64,000 nucleotides of DNA from Streptomyces sp. NBC_00582 (GCF_036345155.1 NZ_CP107772.1:3410001-3474000); one strand, 5' to 3'. Shown: positions 1 through 12,600, counted from the stretch's first letter. Program-made: numbers and translations. Notes: generated by a model not told the origin, from the sequence alone.

Positions 1-434
1 CCGTCGTGGAGGCTGATCGCTCGCTGCATCGCCTTGCGGGCGCGCGGGGTGTCGCGGGCGTCGTGGTAGGCGACGGCGAGGCGGAACCAGCTCCGCCAGT
101 CCTCGGGGGCCGCCTCGGTCTCGGCCTTGCGCCGGGCGAAGACCTCGTCGGCCGAGTCGCGGTCGATGCGGCCGCCGGGGGTGCGCTTGAGCTCGTCGAC
201 GGGGAGGCCGCCCTCGGCGTCGAGTTCGGCGGCGAGGGCGTTGGCCCGGCGGACGAACTGGGTGTTCTTCCACAGGAACCAGACGCCGATGACCGGCAGG
301 ATCAGCACCGCGATCCCGAAGGTGACGGTGATCAGGGTGCCGGACTGTATGAGCATGACGCCGCGGCTGCCGACCAGGACGAAGTAGAAGACCAGGACGG
401 CGGCCGTGACGGCGTAGGAGAGCTTGGCGCGCAT
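1..434 (-). CDS. TPR-type membrane protein, 3' part cut by window edge
   Basis: This gene starts with ATG at 434 and runs off the left edge, so about 144 codons are visible. Two hydrophobic segments lie at about residues 6-24 and 31-53. A charged linker follows, and from about residue 107 there is a helix pair rich in Trp, Leu, Ala and Tyr (DWRSWFRLAVAYHDA and on) that looks like the start of a TPR unit. It is probably a membrane-anchored scaffold, but the function is unknown. The start lies 15 bases after the dapB stop on the same strand, so the two are probably co-transcribed. The missing C-terminus could change the domain call. Confidence 0.72.
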   Translation of the reverse strand, partial: MRAKLSYAVTAAVLVFYFVLVGSRGVMLIQSGTLITVTFGIAVLILPVIGVWFLWKNTQFVRRANALAAELDAEGGLPVDELKRTPGGRIDRDSADEVFARRKAETEAAPEDWRSWFRLAVAYHDARDTPRARKAMQRAISLHD

Positions 435-448
435 GTCGGACGCGATCT

Positions 449-2603
<2,155 letters not shown>

Positions 2604-2607
<4 letters not shown>

Positions 2608-4826
2608 TTGTCGGTGTCGTCCTTCTGCTCGTCCGTGGAGCCTTCCTCGCCCTCGATCACGGGGATCAGGGAGAGCTTGCCGCGGGAGTCGATCTCGGCG
2701 ATCTCGACCTGGACCTTCTGGCCCACGCCGACGACGTCCTCGACGTTCTCCACGCGCTTGCCGCCGGCCAGCTTGCGGATCTGCGAGATGTGCAGCAGAC
2801 CGTCCTTGCCGGGGAGCAGGGAGACGAACGCGCCGAAGGTGGTGGTCTTGACGACCGTACCCAGGTAGCGCTCGCCGACCTCGGGCATCGTCGGGTTGGC
2901 GATGCCGTTGATCGTCGTACGGGCGGCCTCGGCGGAGGGGCCGTCGGCGGCGCCGATGTAGATGGTGCCGTCGTCCTCGATGGTGATCTCGGCGCCGGTG
3001 TCCTCCTGGATCTGGTTGATCATCTTGCCCTTGGGGCCGATGACCTCGCCGATCTTGTCGACCGGGATCTTCACGGTGATGATCCGCGGCGCGTTGGGGG
3101 ACATCTCGTCCGGCGTGTCGATCGCTTCCATCATCACGTCGAGGATGTGGAGGCGGGCGTCACGGGCCTGCTTGAGGGCGGCGGCCAGGACGGAGGCCGG
3201 GATGCCGTCCAGCTTGGTGTCGAGCTGGAGGGCGGTGACGAACTCCTTGGTGCCGGCGACCTTGAAGTCCATGTCGCCGAAGGCGTCCTCCGCACCGAGG
3301 ATGTCGGTGAGGGTGACGTAGTGCGTCTCGCCCTCGATCTCCTGGGAGATCAGACCCATGGCGATACCGGCGACGGGGGCCTTCAGCGGCACACCGGCGT
3401 TCAGCAGCGACATGGTGGAGGCGCAGACCGAGCCCATGGACGTCGAGCCGTTGGAGCTCAGCGCCTCGGAGACCTGGCGGATCGCGTAGGGGAACTCCTC
3501 GCGGGTCGGCAGGACCGGGACCAGGGCGCGCTCGGCGAGGGCGCCGTGGCCGATCTCGCGGCGCTTCGGGGAGCCGACGCGGCCGGTCTCGCCGGTGGAG
3601 TACGGCGGGAAGTTGTAGTTGTGCATGTAGCGCTTGCGGGTCACCGGGGAGAGGGTGTCCAGCTGCTGCTCCATGCGGAGCATGTTGAGGGTGGTGACGC
3701 CCAGGATCTGGGTCTCGCCACGCTCGAACACCGCGGAGCCGTGCACGCGCGGGATGGCCTCGACCTCGGCGGCGAGCGTACGGATGTCCGTGACGCCGCG
3801 GCCGTCGATGCGCTTCTTCTCCTTGATCACGCGCTCGCGGACCAGCTGCTTGGTGAGCGAGCGGTACGCGGCGGAGATCTCCTTCTCGCGGCCCTCGAAC
3901 TCCGGGAGCAGCTTCTCGGCGGCCAGGCCCTTGACGCGGTCCAGCTCGGACTCGCGCTCCTGCTTGCCGGCGATGGTGAGCGCCTGGGCCAGCTCGGGCT
4001 TGACGGCGGCGGTCAGCGCCTCCAGGACGTCGTCCTGGTAGTCGAGGAAGATCGGGAACTCGCCGGTGGGCTTGGCGGCCTTCGCGGCGAGGTCGGCCTG
4101 GGCCTTGCAGAGGACCTTGATGAAGGGCTTCGCGGCTTCCAGACCGGCGGCGACGACCTCCTCGGTGGGGGCCTCGGCGCCACCCTTGACGAGCTGGATG
4201 GTCTTCTCGGTGGCCTCGGCCTCGACCATCATGATCGCGACGTCGCCGTCCTCCAGGACGCGGCCGGCGACCACCATGTCGAAGACGGCGTCCTCGAGCT
4301 CGGTGTGCGTCGGGAAGGCGACCCACTGGCCGCTGATCAGCGCGACGCGGACGCCGCCGATCGGGCCGGAGAAGGGCAGACCGGCGAGCTGCGTGGACGC
4401 GGAGGCGGCGTTGATCGCCACGACGTCGTACAGGTGGTCGGGGTTGAGCGCCATGATCGTGGCGACGACCTGGATCTCGTTGCGCAGGCCCTTCTTGAAG
4501 GACGGGCGCAGCGGGCGGTCGATCAGGCGGCAGGTGAGGATGGCGTCCTCGGAAGGACGGCCCTCACGGCGGAAGAAGCTGCCGGGGATCTTGCCGGCGG
4601 CGTACATCCGCTCCTCGACGTCCACCGTCAGGGGGAAGAAGTCGAGCTGGTCCTTGGGGTTCTTGGAGGCGGTGGTGGCCGACAGCACCATGGTGTCGTC
4701 GTCCAGGTACGCCACGGCGGAGCCGGCGGCCTGCTTGGCCAGGCGGCCCGTCTCGAAGCGGATGGTGCGGGTGCCGAAGGCGCCGTTGTCGATGACGGCC
4801 TCGGCGTAGTGGGTCTCGTTCTCCAC
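2604..4826 (-). CDS. pnp: Polyribonucleotide nucleotidyltransferase (PNPase / guanosine pentaphosphate synthetase)
   Basis: PNPase degrades RNA phosphorolytically from the 3' end. In Streptomyces the same enzyme was described as guanosine pentaphosphate synthetase and can also add 3' tails. The 740-residue protein has two RNase PH cores (roughly residues 10-145 and 330-560), the active-site stretch [10 protein letters not shown], a KH domain with the loop VIGPKGKM, and a C-terminal S1 domain ([19 protein letters not shown]). I place the start at the GTG at 4826, giving [11 protein letters not shown]. It is preceded by GGAG at a normal distance, whereas the longer upstream frame is not protein-like. 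It lies downstream of rpsO across a hairpin-rich 328-base spacer and overlaps the M16 peptidase gene by 4 bases. Confidence 0.97.
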
Positions 4827-5154
4827 TAGCGTTTTCTCCGTTACTTGTCGTCTTTTCGTCCCGCGCTGCCCGTGTGGCAGGGGGACGGTGACGGAGATGC
4901 GCGCCGTGCGGTGCGGGCCGGTCTTCGATCGAAGCACCCGGGGCTCGTTCCCCCGGGGGCCACTACCGAGGACCGGCGGCGGCTAGGTGCGCTCTCCTCG
5001 TTCGTTTGGTGATGCGTTGCCAGCCATCACCCTGTGTCATGCGTAGTGCGGTGTGCTACCACACTACAAAGGGGTGGTGACACTCCGCACGTTTCCGTAC
5101 GTACAGCAAAAGGAGCGGCTCCCCAGAAACGGGAACCGCTCCCTCCACGGCGTC
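4827..5154 (-). promoter_or_regulatory. rpsO-pnp intercistronic region with several hairpins
   Basis: No gene is seen in this 328-base spacer. Besides the rpsO terminator at its right end there are three inverted repeats: CCCGGGG/CCCCGGG (4937-4943 with 4951-4957), GGTGATG/CATCACC (5008-5014 with 5025-5031), and GTAGTG/CACTAC plus GGT/ACC (5043-5067). In Streptomyces and E. coli the rpsO-pnp spacer is known to contain structures processed by RNase III and a separate pnp promoter. Which of these hairpins, if any, has that role is inference. Confidence 0.6.
5112..5142 (-). terminator. Rho-independent terminator after rpsO
   Basis: The arms GGAGCGG (5112-5118) and CCGCTCC (5136-5142) pair, and an inner TCCC/GGGA pairing follows after one mismatch. 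On the minus-strand RNA the hairpin starts 13 bases after the rpsO stop and is followed by CCTTTTG, a short U run. Readthrough into pnp is possible. Confidence 0.8.
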
Positions 5155-5442
5155 TTACTTGGCGCCGGCCGCACCGCGGCGGATGCCGAGGCGGTCGACC
5201 AGCGTACGGAAGCGCTGGATGTCCTTCTTGGCCAGGTACTGCAGCAGGCGGCGACGCTGGCCGACCAGGATCAGCAGACCACGGCGGGAGTGGTGGTCGT
5301 GCTTGTGGGTCTTGAGGTGCTCGGTCAGGTCGGAGATCCGACGGGACAGCATGGCGACCTGGACCTCGGGGGAGCCGGTGTCGCCCTCCTTCTGGCCGAA
5401 CTCGGCGATGATCTGCTTCTTCGTAGCGGCGTCGAGCGACAC
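5155..5442 (-). CDS. rpsO: 30S ribosomal protein S15
   Basis: S15 binds the central domain of 16S rRNA early in 30S assembly. The 95-residue protein is close to the usual 88-90 residues and contains the diagnostic stretches [32 protein letters not shown] and [12 protein letters not shown]. The GTG start at 5442 is preceded by GAGGAG at a good distance. The gene is followed by an intrinsic terminator and then by pnp, the classic order. The 367-base region upstream separates it from a divergent small gene and should hold its promoter. Confidence 0.98.
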   Translation of the reverse strand: MSLDAATKKQIIAEFGQKEGDTGSPEVQVAMLSRRISDLTEHLKTHKHDHHSRRGLLILVGQRRRLLQYLAKKDIQRFRTLVDRLGIRRGAAGAK

Positions 5443-5809
5443 GCGTACTCCTCATGGTCTGTGGCCGCCGAGTGCCCCCGGTCTGCATCGCGGGGGAGCT
5501 TCCGTTACTCGGGAGGCGGGGATCCGCTGGGCGCGGCCTCCAGGGCCTCACTGAGGGCTCTGGGGGTGCGTACACAAACGGCCGACAGACAGGGTACCAG
5601 GAGGTGGCGGGCGTCTTCGCCCCGGTATCCGAACCACGTCGGTGGCGGGGAAGGGGCCACTAGGGTGACGGTCGGATCGTACGTGGAGCGGATCGTGCGG
5701 GACGCGGTGCGTGGAGCGTGATGCGGCGCGGTGCGGTGCGGTGCGGTGCGTGAAGCGGTGCGTGAAATGGCTCGTACGTGAAGCGAACGTCGGGAAGGGA
5801 CGCTGGGGC
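5443..5809. other. Divergent intergenic region between rpsO and the DUF397 gene
   Basis: This is 367 bases with no supportable gene. It must hold the rpsO promoter, but I cannot place the -10 and -35 boxes with confidence. The right half contains short GC-rich direct repeats built on GTGCG and CGTGAA, described separately. Confidence 0.5.
5729..5750. repeat. Pentamer tandem repeat (GCGGT)n
   Basis: Four tandem copies of GCGGT lie just upstream of the DUF397 gene. Related variants (GCGTGAAGCGGT, GCGTGAAATGG, ACGTGAAGCG) continue to about 5786. Such short repeats are prone to slippage; no function is visible. Confidence 0.6.
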
Positions 5810-6091
5810 ATGGCGGAGACGGAAGCGGAGATGAAGGCGCGCAAGGAGCGCGAGCGGGACGAGCTGTACGCGCTCGACATCTCCGGCGTCGAGTGGAAGT
5901 GCGCTCCGGGCGCGGAGGAGCACGAGGAGCGCGTCGAGATCGCGGACCTGCCCGGCGGTGCCGTGGCGATGCGGTCCTCGCTGGATCCGGACACCGTGCT
6001 GCGCTACACGCAGGGGGAATGGCGGGCGTTCGTGCTGGGGGCGCGGGACGGGGAGTTCGACCTGGAGGCGGGGCCTCGGGCTGCGGGGTAG
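5810..6091 (+). CDS. DUF397-type small protein
   Basis: This is a 93-residue acidic protein. Residues about 20-85 follow the DUF397 pattern: LDISGVEWKCAPG, then EERVEIADLPGGAVAMRSS, a DPDTVLRYTQGEWRAFVLGA stretch and a final GEFDL. DUF397 proteins are very common in Streptomyces, often beside XRE-type regulators, and some are linked to development; the biochemical role is unknown. No XRE partner is adjacent here. The ATG at 5810 has a GAAGGGA site about 10 bases upstream. An in-frame ATG at 5711 would run through the pentamer repeats and is less likely. Confidence 0.78.
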   Translation: MAETEAEMKARKERERDELYALDISGVEWKCAPGAEEHEERVEIADLPGGAVAMRSSLDPDTVLRYTQGEWRAFVLGARDGEFDLEAGPRAAG

Positions 6092-6402
6092 GCGGGCGGG
6101 TTGGGGAACGGATGGGGGACGGGGTGGGGGACGGGTGCGGGACGGGGTGGGTTGGGGAACGGAGGGGGGACGTGGCGGGGGACGTAGGTCGGTGACCGGG
6201 TGGGTCGGGAGGTGGGCGGTGGGTGCCGGCCGCCGCCCGTTCGTCCGCCGGTCCGTCGGACCGCCACCCGTCCGCCGCCCCCGGCCGACCGCTGGGCCCC
6301 GTCCGACCAACCGGGCCTGTCCCGACCACCGGGCCCCGTCCGACCACCGGCCCTGTCCGACCACCGGGCCCCGTCCGACCACCGGGCCCCGTCCGACCGT
6401 CG
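6092..6402. other. GC-rich spacer between the DUF397 gene and the propeller gene
   Basis: These 311 bases between convergent genes hold no gene. The left part is G-rich with repeated GGGACGGGGT and GTTGGGGAACGG units (about 6099-6190). The right part is a C-rich array of about 18-base repeats. I did not find a clean intrinsic terminator here. Confidence 0.55.
6295..6400. repeat. Five-copy tandem repeat of about 18 bp (GTCCGACCACCGGGCCCC)
   Basis: Units begin at about 6301, 6319, 6338, 6355 and 6373 and differ by single substitutions or indels; a last partial unit ends near 6400, only three bases before the neighbouring stop codon. The array lies just downstream of the minus-strand propeller gene, where its transcript would end. 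GGGCCC cores are self-complementary, so adjacent units could fold together. Confidence 0.8.
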
Positions 6403-7935
6403 TCAGGAATTCTTCAGCGTGCTGCTCTCGATGCCGAGGACCGCGTAGATCCAGCGCGGCTGGCCCTTGGCGGGGCCGGTGACCGACTTGGCGCCGAAGA
6501 AGAGGCGGCCGTCCTGGACGAGGACGTCGGTGAAGTCGATCGAGGTGAAGTTCTCCGCCTCGGGCGGCAGGTCGAAGTAGAAGAAGGGCTTCTCCTCGCC
6601 GGTCTTCGGGTCGAGCGCGACGAGGGCGCTGGGTGAGATGCGGTCCTGGCTCTCGCGCAGGGCGAGGAGCCGGTCGCCGCTCACCTCGACGGGGACCAGC
6701 AGGGCGTCGGGGCCGGACTCGAACTTCTGGGTGGTGTTCCCGGTCGCCAGGTCGAAGCCGATGATCCAGTTCGTGGTGTGCTTCGCGATGTCGTCCTTGC
6801 TGCGCAGGAAGACCTGTCCGGCGCCGACGGCGACGGTCGGGCAGTAGTCCAGGACCGTGTAGTCGTCCTGGAGCGCGCACTCGCCGACGTAGGTGCCGCT
6901 GCGGAGGCGGATCGTGGCGCGGTTCTTGCCGTGGTCGTCGAGGGAGAGCAGTTCGGTGATGCCGGTGTCGCCGGCCGAGACGGCGAGGACGGCGGGGGCG
7001 GTGGAGGGGACGGCGACCTCGCGGACGCCCTGCGCGGCGGAGTACGTCCACAGCGTGCGGCCGGTGGCGGGGTCGACCTTGCGGATCTTGTAGGTGAGGA
7101 CGTCCCAGCTGTCGATCGGGAGGTTCTTGTCGCCGCTCCAGCACTGCTGACGGACGAGCAGCGCGCCGCCGCCGGCGGCACCGTCGTCGTGGCAGGTGCC
7201 GGTCGCCTTCGTGCTCCAGCGCTGTCTGCCGTGGTCCATGTCGTACGCGATCGTGCCGCCGCCCCAGGTGACGGCCACCGTGTCGCGGGTGAGGGTCACG
7301 CTCGGGGCGTCCTGGAGCGCGTCGGTCGTCGGCTTCTTCGGGGAGGCGCCGATGCCGTGGACCGGGAGGGCGTGCGACCAGACCTCCTCGCCGTCGTCGA
7401 GGTCGAAGAAGGCCACGTGGTCGCAGAGGGCGTGCTCCTCGTCCTTGCCGGCGTAGAGCACGGCGGTGCGGTCGTCGCCGGTGACATGACGGGTGTAGCC
7501 GCAGATGGGGCCGTCGAGGGGAAGCCTCCACTTCTCGTCGCCGGGCGCGGCGTCGGTGCCCATGGCGAAGCCGACGAGGGTCTTGTTGATGCCCTTGGCG
7601 AGGATCTTGTCGGTGGCCCACAGACCGGGGAGCTGGTAGGACTCGCCGGGGCTCAGGTCGTCGACGGAGAAACGGAAGGCCATTTTGCCGACGGTGGTGG
7701 CGGGTTGGTGCTCCACGGTGGTGCGGATGTCCAGGGGGCCTTGGGTGGGGGCTGTCTCCTGGGTCCTCGTGCCGTTGTCGTCACTGCCCCACAGGAGCAG
7801 GCCGCCGGTACCGAGCGCGGCGACGAGTACGAGGGCGAGCAGGCCCAGCAGCCAGGTCTTGCGGCGGTTGCGCTCGCGGGTCTCCGCGGCCAGGGCGGAC
7901 TGGGTGTACAGGGAGGGGGGCGGGCCGAAGCTCAC
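6403..7935 (-). CDS. Membrane-anchored PQQ-type beta-propeller protein
   Basis: This is a 510-residue protein with a short Arg-rich cytoplasmic N-terminus, one membrane helix at about residues 28-49 (WLLGLLALVLVAALGTGGLL) and an extracytoplasmic remainder. That part has repeated PQQ-like blade patterns, such as DLDDGEEVWSHALP, DMDHGRQRWSTKA, DPATGRTLWTYSA and DLATGNTTQKFE. Such propellers usually bind other proteins rather than PQQ. It ends the leftward transcript that starts with eccD (gap of 102 bases), so an accessory role in the type VII machine is plausible but not shown. The start is a GTG. Confidence 0.82.
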   Translation of the reverse strand: MSFGPPPSLYTQSALAAETRERNRRKTWLLGLLALVLVAALGTGGLLLWGSDDNGTRTQETAPTQGPLDIRTTVEHQPATTVGKMAFRFSVDDLSPGESYQLPGLWATDKILAKGINKTLVGFAMGTDAAPGDEKWRLPLDGPICGYTRHVTGDDRTAVLYAGKDEEHALCDHVAFFDLDDGEEVWSHALPVHGIGASPKKPTTDALQDAPSVTLTRDTVAVTWGGGTIAYDMDHGRQRWSTKATGTCHDDGAAGGGALLVRQQCWSGDKNLPIDSWDVLTYKIRKVDPATGRTLWTYSAAQGVREVAVPSTAPAVLAVSAGDTGITELLSLDDHGKNRATIRLRSGTYVGECALQDDYTVLDYCPTVAVGAGQVFLRSKDDIAKHTTNWIIGFDLATGNTTQKFESGPDALLVPVEVSGDRLLALRESQDRISPSALVALDPKTGEEKPFFYFDLPPEAENFTSIDFTDVLVQDGRLFFGAKSVTGPAKGQPRWIYAVLGIESSTLKNS

Positions 7936-8037
7936 GCGGGGTCCTTTGGCTGGGTCTACCGGTTCTGCGGCCGGGTTCCTGAGTCTGGAGCTGCGGCCGG
8001 GATCGGCGGCCGGTCGGTCGTCGGTGCTTGGGACGGT

Positions 8038-9513
8038 CTAGCCGACCATGGATCGCGCCGCGGTCAGCGCGCCGACGGTGGCGAGGCAGAGCGGGACGAG
8101 ACTGAGCAGGACCGTCCCCTCCGCGAGGTCGAGGAAGCGGCCCCAGAACGGCGACAGGCCCTTCTTCGGGATGATCAGACCGACCGAGGTGATCAGTGCG
8201 GCGCCGGCGGCGATCGCCGCCGTGAGCCACGTGGTCCGCAGGTCGAGCGCGCCGCTGTCGCCGTGCAGGACCAACTCCGTCACGGCCTCGGCGGGTGGCT
8301 TGAGCGCAAGGCCGAGCAGCAGGAGCGCGACAGCGGCGATTCCCGCGCCGAGGACGCATACGACCTGGGAGGTGTAGCGGAAGAGACGAGCGCGGACGAG
8401 CATGGCCAAGCCCGTGGTCAGGGCCAGGAGTTGTCCCCAGACGTTGTCCGAGAAGCCGAGGACGGCGGCCGTGCCGACGACGACGGCGGCAGTGCCGCCC
8501 ACCAGCCCCAGCAGCATCTCGTGGCCGCGCCGGGCCTGGGCGGCGATGCGCTCCGCGTCCAGCGCCTCTGTGTCCGCCGACGAAGCCGTATCGGGGTCGA
8601 AGTCGTCCTGGGTGGCGGAGCGGGGCGGCGCGTACCCGATGGGCAGACGGGCGAACCGTGCGGAGAGGCCCGGCAGGAAGGCCACGAGACCGATCGACAC
8701 CGGGGCGCACACCGCCGCGGTGGAGGTCGCCGACGCCTCGGTCACGATCATCACGAAGGTGGCCAGCACGCCCACGGCCGACAGGAAGGTCGCCGCGACG
8801 AAGGGAGCGTCCCCGCTGGGCGTGAGCGCGACCAGAACGACCGAGGCGACCAGGACGGTCACGCAACCGAGCAGGAACTGGAGCCGGCCCGGCCCCTGTC
8901 CCTGGTCGGGAGAGACGATCCCGGTGCCGGCGAGCAGCAGAAGAGGCAGCGCGCCGAGTCCCAGGGCGACGGCCGAGCCGCGGTCGTCGTAGACACGCGC
9001 GCGTACGCTCGCCAACGCGGCCAGGAGCACTCCGAGGCCACCCGCGATGACGCCGGCAAGCCCGGACATGTCGTGCCGCACCGGGTCGGCGTACCAAAGG
9101 ACGAAACCGAGGAGGAGCAGGAGCAGCGAACCCCCGGTGAGGCCGGCGGTGCGCAGCAGGTCGTCGCTCCACAGGTGACGATCACGCGCTACGGCGGATG
9201 CGACCGCGTCCGACACATCGTCGTAGACCGCTGGAGGCAGGGACTCCGCAAACGGGCGCAGGGCGAGCACCTCGCCGTCGAGGACCCGCTCGTCCGCGAG
9301 GGTCCGGGCGCCGTCGAGAACGCGGCCGTCGCGACGCACCAGGTGGTAGCCGGTCGGGGTGCCGGCCGGCTGGGTCTGGCCCGTGAGCCGCAGGATCTCG
9401 GGGTAGACGTCGGCGACCGGGATGTCCACCGGGAGCGCGACGTCGATACGGCTGTCCGGCGCCACGACAGTGACTCGGCAGAATCCCGTCGCCGCGGTCG
9501 TACTCACCTTCAC
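8038..9513 (-). CDS. eccD: Type VII secretion integral membrane protein EccD
   Basis: EccD forms the main transmembrane part of the type VII (ESX) secretion pore. The 491-residue protein has an N-terminal ubiquitin-like (YukD-type) cytoplasmic domain at about residues 10-95. A long series of hydrophobic helices begins at about residue 128 (LLLLLLGFVLWYA); the family usually has eleven. An acidic loop after residue 300 (DDFDPDTASSADTE) splits the helices into two groups. The start is the GTG at 9513, with a G-rich site upstream. It is transcribed divergently from eccC, with about 155 bases between them that should hold both promoters. Confidence 0.92.
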   Translation of the reverse strand: MKVSTTAATGFCRVTVVAPDSRIDVALPVDIPVADVYPEILRLTGQTQPAGTPTGYHLVRRDGRVLDGARTLADERVLDGEVLALRPFAESLPPAVYDDVSDAVASAVARDRHLWSDDLLRTAGLTGGSLLLLLLGFVLWYADPVRHDMSGLAGVIAGGLGVLLAALASVRARVYDDRGSAVALGLGALPLLLLAGTGIVSPDQGQGPGRLQFLLGCVTVLVASVVLVALTPSGDAPFVAATFLSAVGVLATFVMIVTEASATSTAAVCAPVSIGLVAFLPGLSARFARLPIGYAPPRSATQDDFDPDTASSADTEALDAERIAAQARRGHEMLLGLVGGTAAVVVGTAAVLGFSDNVWGQLLALTTGLAMLVRARLFRYTSQVVCVLGAGIAAVALLLLGLALKPPAEAVTELVLHGDSGALDLRTTWLTAAIAAGAALITSVGLIIPKKGLSPFWGRFLDLAEGTVLLSLVPLCLATVGALTAARSMVG

Positions 9514-9668
9514 TGACCCCCTGCTTCGCGGATGCGTACGCTGCGGGCGTCACCCTACCGGCCGCGATGTCAGAGCTGACAAGTAGCATCGGGCAACAGC
9601 GGACGGCGGCCGTCACCACGGGGGTGCCGGTGGGCAACGACTCGTCCGTACAGGGGGATTGTGCTCCG

Positions 9669-12600
9669 GTGAGCCAGATCGTCATCAAGCGCCCGCCGCG
9701 TACCCTGCCGCCCGAAGTGCCCGTGGATGAGCTGCATCTGGAGACTCCTCCCGAGCTGCCCCGAGGGCAGCAGGAGGGCGTGCTCATGCAGGTCCTGCCG
9801 ACGCTCGGCATGGGCTCGTCCGTCGTGTTCTACTTCGCGTCGCCGAACGCCCACCCGTTCATGCGGATCATGGGTGTGCTGATGCTGGTCTCGACCGCGG
9901 CGATGGTCGTCTCGCAGATTGTCCGCTATCGCCGTGGTACGCAGGGGCAAATGGCCGATGTGCGCCGTGACTACCTGCGCTACCTCGCCCAGACCCGCCG
10001 TACGGTCCGCAGGACCGCGCTCAAGCAGCGTGACGCCCAGCTGTACCTGCACCCGGCGCCGGAACAGCTGTGGGCACTGGTGGCCGAGGGGGGCCGGGTG
10101 TGGGAACGCAGGGTCGGGGACAGTGACTTCGGGCAGGTCCGGATCGGCCTGGGGCCCCAGCAGCTCGCCACTCCGCTGGTCGCACCGCACACCGCGCCGG
10201 TCGACGAGTTGGAGCCGCTCTGTGCCGGCGCCATGCAGCGCTTCCTGGCCGTACACGGCCAACTGGACGGCCTGCCGGTGGCGTTGTCCTTGCGCGCCTT
10301 CTACCACATGACCCTTTCGGGTGATGCCGGCTGCACCCAGTCGACCGCTCGCGCCCTGGTGGCCCAGGCAGCCTCCCTGCACTCCCCCGACGACCTGGTG
10401 ATCGCCGTCGTGGCCTCGCCAGGTGCCGTGGCGCGTTGGGACTGGACCAAGTGGCTTCCGCACTGTCAGGTGCCGGGCCAGTTCGACGGCTCCGGCACCC
10501 GTCGGCTCTTCGGTGACGACCTCGGTGAGCTGGAACAGCTGCTGACGTCCAGGCTCGACGGCCGGCCACGTTTCAGCCGGGACGGTCAGCCCGTCCTGGA
10601 CCAGCCCCACCTGCTGGTGGTCCTGGACGGCGGCATCGTGCCTCCGACCTCGGCCTTCGCTGCCGCCGAGGGGCTCCAGGGCGTGACGATCGTCGAGGTC
10701 GTCCCCGGCGACCTCGACCAGCCACGTGGGGATCTGTCCATCGTCGTACGGCCCGAGCGGCTCTGGCTGGACTCCGGAAGCGGAACGATCTACGAAGGTG
10801 AGCCCGACACGCTGTCGCAGCCGGCCGCCGAGGCGCTGGCCCGGCAACTGGCGCCCCTGCGCATGGGCAGCGGTGGGGACGGCGACGAACCGCTCCTCGC
10901 CAACCTCGACTTCACCGACCTGTTGGGCCTGGGTGACGCGGCGTCCGTCGACGTCGCGCGTACGTGGCGTCCGCGATCGACCCCGGAGAGGTTGCGGGTG
11001 CCGATCGGTGTGGGTGAGGACGGTCAGCCCGTGATGCTGGACCTGAAGGAGGCCGCGCAGGAGGGCATGGGCCCGCACGGTCTGTGCGTGGGTGCCACCG
11101 GTTCCGGCAAGTCGGAGCTGCTGCGGACGCTGGTGCTGGGTCTGGCGGTCACGCACTCCTCCGAGACGCTGAACTTCGTCCTCGCGGACTTCAAGGGTGG
11201 CGCGACGTTCGCCGGCATGTCGCAGATGCCGCACGTCGCAGCCGTCATCACCAATCTCTCGGACGACCTGACGCTCGTGGACCGCATGGGCGACGCGATC
11301 CGCGGCGAACTGCAGCGCCGCCAGGAGCTGCTGCGGGCGGCCGGCAACTACGCCAACATCCACGACTACGAGAAGGCGCGGGCCGCCGGTGCTCCGCTGG
11401 AGGCTCTGGCCTCGCTCGTCCTCGTGATCGACGAGTTCAGTGAGCTCCTCACGGCGAAGCCGGACTTCATCGACATGTTCATCCAGATCGGTCGGATCGG
11501 CCGTTCCCTGGGCGTGCACCTGCTGCTGGCCTCCCAGCGCCTGGAGGAAGGGCGACTGCGGGGCCTGGACACCTACCTGTCGTACCGGATCGGTCTGCGG
11601 ACGTTCTCGGCCGCCGAGTCGCGGGCGGCCCTGGGCGTACCGGACGCGTATCACCTGCCGTCGGTACCCGGCTCGGGGTATCTGAAGTTCGGCACGGACG
11701 AAATGATCCGCTTCAAGGCGGCGTATGTGTCGGGGGCGTACCGAGCCGGCGCTCCTGAGGTCGCCCAGGGCAGGATGCCGATCGAGCGGCGCCCGGCGCT
11801 GTTCACCGCGACACCGGTGCCCATGGTGTACGCCGACCCGGATCCGGCTCAGGCCCCCGCGCGCAGGGACGACGCCGCCCTCGCGGACACGGTCCTCGAT
11901 GTCCTCGTTCAGCGCCTGGAGGGCCAGGGTGTACCGGCCCACCAGGTCTGGCTGCCTCCGCTGGATCAGGCACCCGCGTTGGACCAGCTACTGCCGTCGT
12001 TGACGGTCTCGGCACAACGGGGGCTCCACGCGGCGGAGTTCACGCGGCCGGGCGGGCTGACGGTGCCACTCGGACTCATCGACAAGCCGTTCGAGCAGAA
12101 GCGTGAGGTGCTGTACGCGGACTTCTCCGGTGCGGCCGGCCACATGCTGATCGTCGGCGGACCGCAGTCCGGCAAGTCGACGCTGCTGCGTACGCTCGTC
12201 GCGTCGTTCGCCCTCACCCACACCCCTCACGAAGTGCAGCTCTACTGCCTCGACTTCGGTGGGGGCGGCTTGACCGCGATCGCGGACCTGCCGCATGTCG
12301 GCGGGGTGGCCTCACGGCTGGATCCGGAGCGTGTGCGGCGTACGGTCGCGGAGGTGGCGGGCATCCTCAACCGCCGTGAGCAGTTCTTCCGCGCGAACGG
12401 CGTCGATTCCATGGGGACCTACCGCAGGCGCCGTGCGGCGGGTGAATTCGTCGGCGAAGCCTGGGGGGACGTCTTCCTCGTCATCGACGGTTGGGGAAGC
12501 TTCAAAAACGACTACGAGGGCCTGGACGGCGTGGTGACGGACCTCGCGGCCCGGGGCCTCGGGTACGGCGTCCATGTGGTGCTCTCCGCCTCGCGGTACA

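Noticed and set aside
5729..5750. Reading the GCGGT array as part of a longer DUF397 N-terminus
   Set aside because: The extension would be Arg/Cys/Val-rich and encoded by repeats; the ATG at 5810 has a proper ribosome site.
9567..9668. Longer N-terminus of EccC starting at 9567
   Set aside because: The extra 34 residues are not EccC-like and lack a ribosome site, while the GTG at 9669 has AGGGGGA upstream and gives the usual MSQIVIKRPPR start.
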